Part shown: in pieces, positions 1 through 7,966 of the stretch | Numbering within the stretch: the stretch's first letter is position 1 | How the letters are laid out: each line of letters begins with the position of its first letter | Assembly (NCBI RefSeq): GCF_003003255.1 | Contig: NZ_PVTD01000001.1 | Coordinates: forward strand, 558,001 to 622,000 | DNA: 64,000 nt | Reading direction: 5' to 3' | Origin: Aliiruegeria haliotis | Lineage (GTDB): Bacteria > Pseudomonadota > Alphaproteobacteria > Rhodobacterales > Rhodobacteraceae | The notes under the pieces: generated by a model | What the model was told of the DNA's origin: nothing | The model's database searches: none | What the model saw: only the letters and a program-made list of their open reading frames with translations | Made by a program: the position numbers and the translations under genes

Positions 1-1688
1 CCGGTGAGTCTGAATGGCCGGAACCGGGCGACGCGACGCCAGCGCCCGGGCTGGCCCCAGAGCACGTCGCCGCCCCAGAGCGTGCCGTCTTCGCCCAGTC
101 CCACGCCATCCCAGGCAAAGGTCAGCCAGTCTCCGCTGGCCTCCGGATGGTCTGCGGCCAGCGCCGAGGCATGGGCGTGATGATGCAGGATCTGCACCAC
201 CGGAAGGCCTTGCTTTCGCGCCCAGCGGTGGGTGGTGTAGCCCGGATGGGCATCACACAGCAGGACGCTGGCCCGCGCACCGTAGAGGTCCTGAAGGCTG
301 CCCGAGACCGCGTGCAGCACCTCAAGGCTACGTGGGCTGTCCATGTCCCCGATGTGGGGGGAGAGGACCGCGCGGTTGCCGAAGCCGAGAGTCATGGTGG
401 CCTTCATCTGGGATCCAAGGGCGAGCACCGGGGAAGCGACCGACCGTGGAAGCGCCAGTTCGAGCGGCGCGGTGCCACGGCCGGTTCGCAGCGGGACAAT
501 CGTTCCTCCGATCTCCCGAAGCACCGGATCGTCGGCGGGGCGCGCAATGGGCCGATCGTGGTGCAGGACGGCATCGGCCACGCCGAACAGGTGCGCGTCG
601 ACCTCCGCCGGAGTGGTGAGAACCGGCTCGCCGCTGAGGTTCGCCGAGGTTGCGACCAGCGGTCGGCAGAGCGCGTCCAGCAACAGGACGTGCAGCGGGC
701 TGTAGGGCAGGAAGAGACCAAGATCGCCACAATCCGGTGCGACGGCGGGCGCCAGATCGGTCTCTGCCCGGCGTGGCAGCAGCACGATGGGACGGTGCGG
801 CGCCCGCAACGCCTCGGCCGCGGGGGCGGTGAGGGTGACGAGCGCCCGGGCGCTGTCCAGACCATCGGCGCCGCATTCTGCGACCATGATGGCAAAGGGT
901 TTGTCGGGGCGGCGCTTGCGGTCGCGAAGACGCTGAACGGTTGCCGCGTTGCCAGCATCGCACATCAGGTGATAGCCACCGATCCCCCGAACGGCGAGGA
1001 TCTCCCCGGATGTCAGCGCCGCAATAGCCGCCTGAAGGGCTGTTTCGGTGCCCGCAATGTCAGGCTGTCCCCAGCGCGCGAACCGCAGCGAGGGGCCGCA
1101 GTCCGGGCAGGCAATGGGTTCGGCGTGGAAGCGGCGGTTCATGGGGTCCTCGTACTCCCTGCGACAGGCCGCGCAGAGCGTGAAATCGGCCATCGTCGTC
1201 TGTGGCCGGTCATAGGGCATCCCCTCGATCAGCGTGTAGCGGGGCCCGCACTGGGTGCAGTTGATGAAGGGATAGCGATGGCGCCGATCCGACGGGTCGC
1301 GCATTTCCCGCAGGCAATCCGCGCAGACGGATGTGTCGGCGGGAACGAAGATCGACGCATCGGACCGCGCGTCGCTGTCGCGGATCGTGAACCCCGTCAT
1401 CCCCAGCGGGGCAGCATCGGCAACCTTGCCCAGGGCCGGCCGGGAAAGGGGCGGGGCCTTGTCCACGACGTCCCGGAGCCAGGCCCCGACATCCTCTTGC
1501 GGTCCCTCGACATGGGCGTGCACCTCGCCCATCCGGTTGCGAACCCAGCCCCGCAGGCCATGCGCGACCGCGATGCGGTACACATGCGGACGAAAGCCGA
1601 CACCCTGAACATGGCCGGTCAGAACGATCCGCCGCGCCACGGGGGACGCATCGGCGTCATGCGCAGGGACGTCCGGGGTGCAGGTCAT
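1..1688 (-). CDS. hypF: Carbamoyltransferase HypF, C-terminus cut by the window edge
   Basis: HypF makes the cyanide ligands of the [NiFe]-hydrogenase active site: it carbamoylates the C-terminal cysteine of HypE from carbamoyl phosphate and ATP. The visible 562 residues hold the N-terminal acylphosphatase domain (GHVQGVGFRPHVYR), two zinc-finger halves with CxxC pairs (CADC, CTQC; CAAC, CPDC), the YrdC-like domain (GGYHLMCDAGN) and the start of the Kae1-like domain; the last readable stretch is RVARFRPFRLTG. The gene continues past base 1. The ATG overlaps the hypD stop as ATGA, so the two are translationally coupled. hypE is not visible and probably lies to the left. Confidence 0.93.
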   Translation of the reverse strand, partial: MTCTPDVPAHDADASPVARRIVLTGHVQGVGFRPHVYRIAVAHGLRGWVRNRMGEVHAHVEGPQEDVGAWLRDVVDKAPPLSRPALGKVADAAPLGMTGFTIRDSDARSDASIFVPADTSVCADCLREMRDPSDRRHRYPFINCTQCGPRYTLIEGMPYDRPQTTMADFTLCAACRREYEDPMNRRFHAEPIACPDCGPSLRFARWGQPDIAGTETALQAAIAALTSGEILAVRGIGGYHLMCDAGNAATVQRLRDRKRRPDKPFAIMVAECGADGLDSARALVTLTAPAAEALRAPHRPIVLLPRRAETDLAPAVAPDCGDLGLFLPYSPLHVLLLDALCRPLVATSANLSGEPVLTTPAEVDAHLFGVADAVLHHDRPIARPADDPVLREIGGTIVPLRTGRGTAPLELALPRSVASPVLALGSQMKATMTLGFGNRAVLSPHIGDMDSPRSLEVLHAVSGSLQDLYGARASVLLCDAHPGYTTHRWARKQGLPVVQILHHHAHASALAADHPEASGDWLTFAWDGVGLGEDGTLWGGDVLWGQPGRWRRVARFRPFRLT

Positions 1689-2794
1689 GCGATTGCCTGT
1701 TTCGCGCGGCTCCGCCGCCCGCCGGCCCACCAGATCCGGCAGGCGCCTTCGTCGGAGACCATGCAGGGCCCGACCGGGGTGCGGGGCGTGCAGGGTCCGC
1801 CGAAGATCCGGCACTGGTCGGGGCGGATCTGCCCCAGCACAACCCGGGCGCAATCGCAGCCGGCGGGCATCTCCCCCGCACGCCGGCGGGTGTCGTCCCG
1901 GACAACGGGAAAGACCTTTCGCGCATCATGGGCGGCATATTCCGCGCGCAGCGCAAAGCCGGAGGCGGGAAGCGTGCCGATGCCACGCCAGGCTGCGTCC
2001 GTGATATCCATGACATCCTCCAGAACCCTGCGCGCCATCGGGTTGCCGCCGGGCTGGACGACGCCGGGATAGCAATTGTCGAGACAGGCCCCGCCATCAC
2101 GCAACTGCCTCAGCACCGCGTAGATCGCCGCCAGCAGGCTTTCGCTGTCGAACCCCGCAACGGCGGTGGGGATCCCGTGGTCGGCGGAAACGAAGTCCCA
2201 CTCCTCCGGCCCCATGACAGTTGCCACGTGGCCCGGGGCAATCAGGGCATCGAAGCCGACCTCTCCGGAGTTCAGCAACATCGAGACCGCAGGCCACGTG
2301 AGCCGGCCCGACAGCAGCAGCGACAGGTTCTGCGGCACGCCCTGCGCCATCATCGCGGCAACGGGTGCGATTGTCGTCTCGAAACCGGCGGCGAGGAAGA
2401 CGACAGGGCGGTCCGGGGCCTGCCGTGCGATCCCGACAACCTCCTGCGGGCTGGCCACGGCAACCACGTCGGCACCGGCGGCCCGGGCCTGCTCCAGCGA
2501 GCGGACGTCTGACTTTCGCACGTTGACCGGAACCCGCAGCATGTCACCGAAGGTCGCCAGCGTCAGCTCCTCCTCCATCGCGAGCCGGATCGCAAGGTGA
2601 ACGTCTTCCTCCGGGCAGACACAAACGGGGCACCCCGGCCCCGGGATCAGCTCGATGGCCGGTGGCAGCGCCGCGCGGAGCCCTGCCTGCGTGATGGACC
2701 GCTCATGCCCACCGCAGACATTCATGATCCGAACCTTCTGCGGCAAATACAGCCTGCGAATACGCTGCAACCAGTCGGACGCGGTCAGGGCCAT
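1685..2794 (-). CDS. hypD: Hydrogenase maturation protein HypD
   Basis: HypD (369 aa, usual length) is the iron-sulfur scaffold that, with HypC, assembles the Fe(CN)2CO unit of [NiFe]-hydrogenase in the cytoplasm. Signature motifs are visible: CGGHE near residue 27, the PGPGCPVC motif at 51-58, and a C-terminal cysteine cluster (NCYPG, GCDCARV, CRIFGGPC) for the [4Fe-4S] centre. A strong GGAGG lies six bases before the ATG, two bases after the hypB stop. It sits inside the compact hypCABDF operon. Confidence 0.96.
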   Translation of the reverse strand: MALTASDWLQRIRRLYLPQKVRIMNVCGGHERSITQAGLRAALPPAIELIPGPGCPVCVCPEEDVHLAIRLAMEEELTLATFGDMLRVPVNVRKSDVRSLEQARAAGADVVAVASPQEVVGIARQAPDRPVVFLAAGFETTIAPVAAMMAQGVPQNLSLLLSGRLTWPAVSMLLNSGEVGFDALIAPGHVATVMGPEEWDFVSADHGIPTAVAGFDSESLLAAIYAVLRQLRDGGACLDNCYPGVVQPGGNPMARRVLEDVMDITDAAWRGIGTLPASGFALRAEYAAHDARKVFPVVRDDTRRRAGEMPAGCDCARVVLGQIRPDQCRIFGGPCTPRTPVGPCMVSDEGACRIWWAGGRRSRAKQAIA

Positions 2795-2796
2795 GG

Positions 2797-3549
2797 TCAG
2801 CCTCCCGGCGTTTCGGATGTGTCGGCATGGGACGCACGCAGCTCTGCGAGGTTTCGCTCCAGCCAGTTTGCCCAGTGCGCGATCCCGTCGCCCGATTTCG
2901 CCGAAACCTCCAGCACCGGCGCCGGGTTTGCGAGGTGACGGACATGTGTCGCGACCCGCGCAGGGTCGAATTCCGGCATGAACGGCGCGAGATCGCGCTT
3001 CGTGAGCAGCACGAGGTCCGCAGCCCGGAAGAGGACCGGGTATTTCGCGGGCTTGTCGTCGCCCTCGGGTGTCGACAGCAGCGCAACTTTCCGGTGTTGG
3101 CCGAGGTCGAACCCGGCAGGGCAGACGAGGTTGCCGACGTTCTCCACAAAAAGAATGTCCAGAGCGGCGAGATCCAGCCGGTGCAGGGCGTCATGTACCA
3201 TCCGGGCATCGAGGTGGCAGGCCGTGCCGGTGCAGATCTGAACGACCGGCAGGCCACAGGCGCGGATGCGGTCGGCGTCGTTCTCGGTCTCCAGGTCGCC
3301 TTCGATCACACCCATGCGGAGGTCGCGGCCAAGATACGCGGCAGTTGCTTCCAGAAGCGCGGTCTTGCCCGTGCCCGGCGAGGACATCAGGTTGATGGAC
3401 AGCACGCCATGCCGGTTGAAATGCGCCCGGTTTTGCAGCGCCTGGGCGTTGTTGGCCTGAAGCAGGCTGGAGTGGATCTGCGTGGCCTGCCTGCCAGTGG
3501 ACGTCCCGCTCTCCTGCCATGTCTCGGTGCAGCCACAGGTGTCACACAT
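2797..3549 (-). CDS. hypB: Hydrogenase nickel incorporation GTPase HypB
   Basis: HypB (250 aa) is the SIMIBI-class GTPase that, with HypA, inserts nickel into the hydrogenase large subunit. The N-terminus carries the CDTCGC metal-binding motif, followed by the P-loop SSPGTGKTALLE, EGDLETENDADRI, and VENVGNLVCP. There is no long histidine stretch, so a nickel-storage role is not indicated. I chose the ATG directly before CDTCGC because it has a GGAGG upstream and gives the family N-terminus; an upstream in-frame extension of 26 residues looks non-coding. The start overlaps the end of hypA by 8 nt. Confidence 0.95.
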   Translation of the reverse strand: MCDTCGCTETWQESGTSTGRQATQIHSSLLQANNAQALQNRAHFNRHGVLSINLMSSPGTGKTALLEATAAYLGRDLRMGVIEGDLETENDADRIRACGLPVVQICTGTACHLDARMVHDALHRLDLAALDILFVENVGNLVCPAGFDLGQHRKVALLSTPEGDDKPAKYPVLFRAADLVLLTKRDLAPFMPEFDPARVATHVRHLANPAPVLEVSAKSGDGIAHWANWLERNLAELRASHADTSETPGG

Positions 3550-3934
3550 GTCGGTCCTCCGAGTTTTCTTGTGGGCGCGGGGCAGGGGGCGCGTTCTCCA
3601 GCACGACCGACCGCAGCAGCAGTTCATCGCCAGAGCGCAACGTCGTTTGCCAGCCGCCGCACCGGGGACAGGTCAGCCGGTTCACGGTGGCGTCGCTTTC
3701 GGCCTGGCACGCAGGGCACCAGATGCGGACCGGCGGCGTGTCGATCCTCAGCCGGGCGCCGTCCGCACGGCTTCCCGCGCTGGCCAGAGGGAAGGCATGG
3801 GCGAGCAGCTCCGGCTCCACCCCCGCAAGTGGGCCAATGTCGATGTGGACCTCGCGGACATGCCGGGCACCGTGGCTTTGGGCGATGGCATTGACCTGCT
3901 GGATCAACGCCCGGCAGAGCGCGAGTTCATGCAT
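3542..3934 (-). CDS. hypA: Hydrogenase nickel metallochaperone HypA
   Basis: HypA (130 aa; family about 113-120) binds nickel and docks with HypB for transfer to the hydrogenase large subunit. It begins MHELALCRAL: the N-terminal Met-His pair is the nickel ligand. A structural zinc site is formed by two CxxC motifs (CPAC and CPRC) near residues 73 and 90. The start is set by this MHE motif; an upstream in-frame extension of 24 residues overlaps hypC and has no family resemblance. It overlaps hypC by 8 nt and hypB by 8 nt. Confidence 0.94.
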   Translation of the reverse strand: MHELALCRALIQQVNAIAQSHGARHVREVHIDIGPLAGVEPELLAHAFPLASAGSRADGARLRIDTPPVRIWCPACQAESDATVNRLTCPRCGGWQTTLRSGDELLLRSVVLENAPPAPRPQENSEDRHV

Positions 3935-4154
3935 CGTGCCGAAGGACCTCCTCGAAGGCCTCCCAGCTGAGCCGGGCCTCGGTCTCGGAGATCTTCTTGA
4001 TGGCATATCCGACGTGGATCAGCACGTGATCGCCGACAGTCAGATCCTCGCCTTGCACCATGAACAGGTTCACGTCGCGCTCGATGCCGCCGGCCTCGCA
4101 GGTCGCGACAAGACCCTCGATCGCACGGATCCGCATCGGAATGGCAAGGCACAT
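3927..4154 (-). CDS. hypC: Hydrogenase maturation chaperone HypC
   Basis: HypC (75 aa) is the small chaperone that carries the Fe(CN)2CO group with HypD and holds the hydrogenase large-subunit precursor open. The sequence starts MCLAIPMRI, giving the essential Cys2, and has the typical GDHVLIHVGYAIKKIS barrel core. GGACAG precedes the ATG. It is the first gene of the hyp operon; order C-A-B-D-F differs from the common hypABFCDE order, and no hydrogenase structural gene is present on its upstream side. Confidence 0.94.
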   Translation of the reverse strand: MCLAIPMRIRAIEGLVATCEAGGIERDVNLFMVQGEDLTVGDHVLIHVGYAIKKISETEARLSWEAFEEVLRHDA

Positions 4155-4473
4155 GGGATCTGTCCTTTTCCAATCGATATATTCTCCAATTCTAATGCGT
4201 TTTGACGGCAAGTACACGTGAACTTTTGACCCGCCCCGGAAGGGGGATGGTCGCCGGTCAGGCGGAACAGGACAGGAAGTGAGGGGGAAGGGCGAGGGTC
4301 CCCGGTGGCGATCGTGCCGAAAGACACCTCGCCCGCGGTGGAGATTGCTCAGCGGGGCAGGCGCCCAGCCTGTTCATCCCGGCGGTTCGGGCGACCGGTG
4401 CAGCCGGTTGGCCCGGTGGATTGCAGGCGGCGCCGCTGGTGTCACCACGCAGGGCGCGTGGGTGATCCGCGCG
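4155..4473. other. Non-coding gap between hypC and tctA
   Basis: A 319-base stretch holding the leader of hypC (AT-richer near 4160-4215) and the 3' end of the tct operon. A partial inverted repeat around 4443-4464 (CACCACGC / GCGTGGGTG) could be an RNA hairpin after tctA, but no T-run follows. I see no convincing promoter hexamers or ORF. Confidence 0.4.
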
Positions 4474-5994
4474 TTACTTCTCCGTCGGCCGCCCACGTCC
4501 TGTCAGCCGACCCATCGCGCGACGGACGGGCGGAAGGCCCATGGCAATGCTAAGAACGATCACCAGGACGAAGAAGACAGAGATCGGGCGCGTGAAGAAG
4601 GGCTCAAGCGATCCGTTGCTGAGCGTCAGGCCACGCCGCAGGCTCTTGTCGAGAAGGGCACCGAGGATAATGCCCAGCACCAGCGGCGCCATCGGGTACT
4701 TCATCTGGCGCAACACGAAGCCGAAGAGGCCGAACCCCACCATGACCCAAACATCGAAGAGCCGCTGGGTCAGCGCATAGGGGCCGATCACACAGAGGGT
4801 GAAAACGACCGGCATCAGGATCTCTCTGGGGATCTTCAGCACGAGGATGAACAGCCGCGTCAGCGACAGGCCGTAGATCGCGATTGCGATGGTCGCAAAG
4901 ACCAGCATCGCAGCAATGGAATAGATGAACGTCGGCTGTTCGAACATGATCATCGGACCGGGCCGGATGCCATGGATGAAAAGCGCGGCGATCAGCACCG
5001 CCGCCGGGGCAGAACCGGGCACGGCAAGGGTCAGCGCCGGGATCAGGGAGCCGGGGACGACGGCGGAATTGCCGGTCTCTGCGGCGGTCAGGCCTTCTTG
5101 TGACCCCTTGCCGAAACTGTCCCGCTCCGGGCTGGTCTTCTTTGCGGCGGCATAGGAGGCCCAGGCACCGATATCCTCGCCCACACCGGGAATGATCCCG
5201 ACGAGCGTGCCGATGATCCCGGAACGCAGGATGGTGAACTTGTAGCGGATCAGGTCGGCGATGCGCGGCAGGATGCGGTCGCTCGTCGTTTCCTTCTCGA
5301 TCAGCTCGGGCTTGTTGCGCCACATCACTGTCAGCACCTCGGCAAAGCCGAAGGCTCCGACCATCGCAGGGATCAGCGCGATGCCGCCGTTCATCTGGTG
5401 GAAGCCGAGGTTGAATCGAACGTGGGCATGGATCCCTTCGGACCCGATCATCGCCACCATCAGGCCAAGCAGACCGGCGATGTAGCCCTTGAGTGGTGTG
5501 ACCCCACCGGTGAGCTGCCCCGAGATCACGATCCCGAAGACCGCCAGCCAGAAAAACTCGAAGGATCCGAAATCGAGCGCGATCTCTGCCAGTGGCGGGG
5601 CAAGGATCACCAGCATGAGGATGCCGACCAGCGTTCCCAGGGCGGAGCCCGCGGTGGCCAGCGCCATGGCGTAGCCGGCCTTGCCCTGCTGCGCGAGCGG
5701 GTAGCCGTCGAGAGAGGTCGCGGCGGAGGCCGGGGTGCCGGGGATGTTGAGCAGGATGGCACTGCGAGAGCCGCCATAGATGGCGCCGACATACATGCAG
5801 ATCAGCACCAGGATCGCGGTGTCGCGCTCCATCGTGTAGGTCAGCGTGGTCAGCAGCGCCACGCCCATCGTTGCGGTCAGGCCGGGCAGGGAGCCCACGA
5901 AAATCCCGAGCAGGGTCGCCCAGGCGACGTGGAACACAGACATCGGAGAGGCCAGTGCGACGATGGCGGCGACGAAGTTGCTCAGGCCTTCCAT
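4474..5994 (-). CDS. tctA: Tripartite tricarboxylate transporter, large membrane subunit TctA
   Basis: A 506-residue integral membrane protein of the TctA family (12 or so hydrophobic segments), the large permease subunit of a TTT-type secondary transporter. Family hallmarks visible include GSLPGLTATMGVALL near the N-terminus, the conserved block GAIYGGSRSAILLNIPGTP and, in the second half, IPGVGEDIGAWASYAAAK with TAAETGNSAVVPGSLIPALTL. The ATG overlaps the last base of the tctB stop (TGATG); a GTG one codon earlier is an alternative. The substrate cannot be read from sequence; tricarboxylates or other carboxylates are the family range. Confidence 0.93.
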   Translation of the reverse strand: MEGLSNFVAAIVALASPMSVFHVAWATLLGIFVGSLPGLTATMGVALLTTLTYTMERDTAILVLICMYVGAIYGGSRSAILLNIPGTPASAATSLDGYPLAQQGKAGYAMALATAGSALGTLVGILMLVILAPPLAEIALDFGSFEFFWLAVFGIVISGQLTGGVTPLKGYIAGLLGLMVAMIGSEGIHAHVRFNLGFHQMNGGIALIPAMVGAFGFAEVLTVMWRNKPELIEKETTSDRILPRIADLIRYKFTILRSGIIGTLVGIIPGVGEDIGAWASYAAAKKTSPERDSFGKGSQEGLTAAETGNSAVVPGSLIPALTLAVPGSAPAAVLIAALFIHGIRPGPMIMFEQPTFIYSIAAMLVFATIAIAIYGLSLTRLFILVLKIPREILMPVVFTLCVIGPYALTQRLFDVWVMVGFGLFGFVLRQMKYPMAPLVLGIILGALLDKSLRRGLTLSNGSLEPFFTRPISVFFVLVIVLSIAMGLPPVRRAMGRLTGRGRPTEK

Positions 5995-6479
5995 CACGGC
6001 AACCTCACCAGGAACCCGTAGCGGAACAGCGCCGAGATGGCGACCGCCGCGACGATCCCGAACACCGCCACGAAGCCGGCCGCCTTGAGCCGGGAGGGAG
6101 TGTCGGTCGCGGCGGGGACCAGGAACCAGCCGGCGAAACCGGTGATGAAGATCGCTGTCGCAATTGCGAACTCAAGCCGTCCGACCATCACCAGCGCGTA
6201 GAAGCAGCTCCACAGCAGGGTGAACAGGAAGTTGCCCCAGGATCCGCTTTCGACCTCGTCCGGGTCGCGTGGCGTCCGGGGGGCATTTATCGCCAGCAGG
6301 GCGGCACAGATCATCAGCGCACCGCCGAGGATCATCGGCACAAGGCCGGGAATGGACGCGGGATGGATCTGGCGGATTTCCAGCCGGTCCATCACATAGC
6401 CGCCCCAGGCCATCGCGGCCCCCAGCGCAAAGAACACTGCCGCGGTGACGCGGTCAGCAGTTGCGGAATCGAAACGCAT
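5994..6479 (-). CDS. tctB: Tripartite tricarboxylate transporter, small membrane subunit TctB
   Basis: A 161-residue protein with four hydrophobic segments (about residues 12-28, 44-64, 86-103 and 138-155), matching the small membrane subunit of TTT transporters. Family sequence identity is weak in general, so the assignment rests on size, topology and its position between tctC and tctA. It overlaps tctA by one base and is separated from tctC by 96 bases carrying a strong hairpin. Confidence 0.88.
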   Translation of the reverse strand: MRFDSATADRVTAAVFFALGAAMAWGGYVMDRLEIRQIHPASIPGLVPMILGGALMICAALLAINAPRTPRDPDEVESGSWGNFLFTLLWSCFYALVMVGRLEFAIATAIFITGFAGWFLVPAATDTPSRLKAAGFVAVFGIVAAVAISALFRYGFLVRLP

Positions 6480-6524
6480 CGGAACGGACTTTCAAGAGCG
6501 GCGGCACTCTGCCTGTAGAGGGTG

Positions 6525-6548
6525 CGTGCGAGGATCTCTCCCCGCACG
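6525..6548 (-). other. Intercistronic stem-loop between tctC and tctB
   Basis: On the minus strand CGTGCGGGGA and TCCTCGCACG form a 10-bp stem (one G-U) closed by a GAGA tetraloop. There is no T-run, so it is not a classic terminator. Its position right after the binding-protein gene suggests a 3'-end stabiliser or attenuator that keeps tctC transcripts more abundant than tctBA (inference). Confidence 0.55.
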
Positions 6549-6575
6549 CGTTTCGCGAGTGGTCGTCTGGTGTTG

Positions 6576-7598
6576 TTATTCGGCCGGGCAGGTGATGCCG
6601 ATCTCGGACGGGTCGAGGACGGCTTCGCCGCGTGTCACGCGTGCGCAGGCTTCCGCGATCACGACTGGCATGGCCTTTTCCATGGCCGCCTCGCCGTAGC
6701 TGGGGTCGAAGACGGCGCCACGCTCTGAGGCATAGGCCATCATCTCCGGAGAGGTCATGACCTTCTCCTCCCAAACCTTGCCGACGGTCTCATAGACCTC
6801 GTCCGGGGCGCCGACCGGGATGAACACACCGAAGTAATCGGGCGCCACCGGCATGTCGGGCAGCCAGTCCGTGATCGGCGGGATCGGGTCGAGTCCCTCG
6901 ACTTCGAGCGCCTTGTCCGAGAGCACGGCCAGGCTCTTGATCTTGCCGGCCTTGATCATCTCGGTCTGTTCGGTCGCAAGCTGGGTCGTTGCGTCCACTT
7001 CGCCGGCGGCCGCGGCCAGAACAGCGGGGTTGCCGCCATCATAGGTGACCATGCGCGCCATCAGCTCTTCGCCACCGGCGGCTTCCTTGATCGCGGCCAT
7101 CGCCATGCCGCCGGACGAGTTCACGCCCGCGGTGCCGATGGTGACGTCCTGCGTCTTCATGGCCTCGAGGAAGGCGCCGAAATCGGCGTATTCGCGGTCG
7201 GCATTGACGCTGACAACCGGCACGTTCGCGACGTGCAGCATCACGAAGTAATCGTTGATCGAGGTGCCCTCGATCATGCCCGTCACCGAATAGGTGGCAT
7301 TGTTGGCAATCGCGTTTGCCGTCCAGGTGTAGCCATCGCGCGGCGCGTCCAGCGCGGCCTTGGTGCCGATGGAGCCGGAGGCCCCGGGCTGGTTCACGAT
7401 CACGATGGGTGTGCCGAGTGCCTCCTCGAGGATCGGTGCGACCACGCGGGTCACCTGGTCCGTAGAGCCGCCGGCCGACCATGGCACGATGATGTTGATC
7501 GGTTTGTCGGGTTTCCATTCCGCCATTGCAGGCATAACGGATACCGCCATCGAAGCCAGGGCGACCGTCGCCAAGAGTGTTCCCTTGTGGCCAAACAT
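6576..7598 (-). CDS. tctC: Tripartite tricarboxylate transporter substrate-binding protein TctC
   Basis: A 340-residue periplasmic solute-binding protein (Bug/TctC family). A signal peptide is clear: MFGHKG, hydrophobic core to about residue 22, then AMA as cleavage site. The mature part has the family motifs IIVPWSAGGSTDQVTR and IVNQPGASGSIGTKAAL, the loops that grip the carboxylate ligand. GGGAGG lies before the ATG. It is the first gene of tctCBA, divergent from the kinase operon. Confidence 0.93.
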   Translation of the reverse strand: MFGHKGTLLATVALASMAVSVMPAMAEWKPDKPINIIVPWSAGGSTDQVTRVVAPILEEALGTPIVIVNQPGASGSIGTKAALDAPRDGYTWTANAIANNATYSVTGMIEGTSINDYFVMLHVANVPVVSVNADREYADFGAFLEAMKTQDVTIGTAGVNSSGGMAMAAIKEAAGGEELMARMVTYDGGNPAVLAAAAGEVDATTQLATEQTEMIKAGKIKSLAVLSDKALEVEGLDPIPPITDWLPDMPVAPDYFGVFIPVGAPDEVYETVGKVWEEKVMTSPEMMAYASERGAVFDPSYGEAAMEKAMPVVIAEACARVTRGEAVLDPSEIGITCPAE

Positions 7599-7966
7599 GT
7601 TTTCCTCCCAGTTTGCTACCAAGTAGTAACTTACGAAACGGTAACGTCGTAACTTCGGCTGAGTCAAGAGATTCTCCAAGCCGCGGCAGTTGTCGGGATG
7701 CCGGTTGCCGGCGACCCGGCGCACCCGGTTCGGCCAGCAGTCGAACCAGCGATGGGGCGGCGGGTCCAGTGCGACCGCCCGGCGCCGCGAACGACGGGTT
7801 CGACCGGCGGTTCCGATCCGCGCAATTCCCATAAAAAGCAGGGTGTATGCCACGCCTGCGGCGGTCGTCGCGCCGCAATCCGGCCACAATTCAGGCCAGA
7901 CTCCAGACAGAGCGAGAGCCCCCTTCCAGGCCCCGCGACCCATTGGGACGGACGAAGAGGCAAACC
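7599..7966. other. Divergent intergenic region tctC / kinase operon
   Basis: 368 bases between two divergent operons, so it should hold both promoters. The tctC-proximal part is AT-richer and carries repeated GTAAC pentamers (listed separately). The kinase-proximal 200 bases are GC-rich and show no obvious element. I found no ORF that looks real here. Confidence 0.5.
7626..7653. promoter_or_regulatory. Three GTAAC repeats upstream of tctC
   Basis: GTAAC occurs at 7626-7630, 7641-7645 and 7649-7653 (GTTAC on the tctC strand), 28-55 bases before the tctC start. Direct repeats this close to a start are a plausible operator for an unseen regulator. The 10-mer at 7621-7630 recurs upstream of the alanine symporter gene at 47061-47070. 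Confidence 0.3.

Noticed and set aside
147-2072. Long plus-strand ORF across hypF and hypD
   Set aside because: Antisense to two proteins with complete family motifs; Arg/Gly-rich with no resemblance to known proteins.
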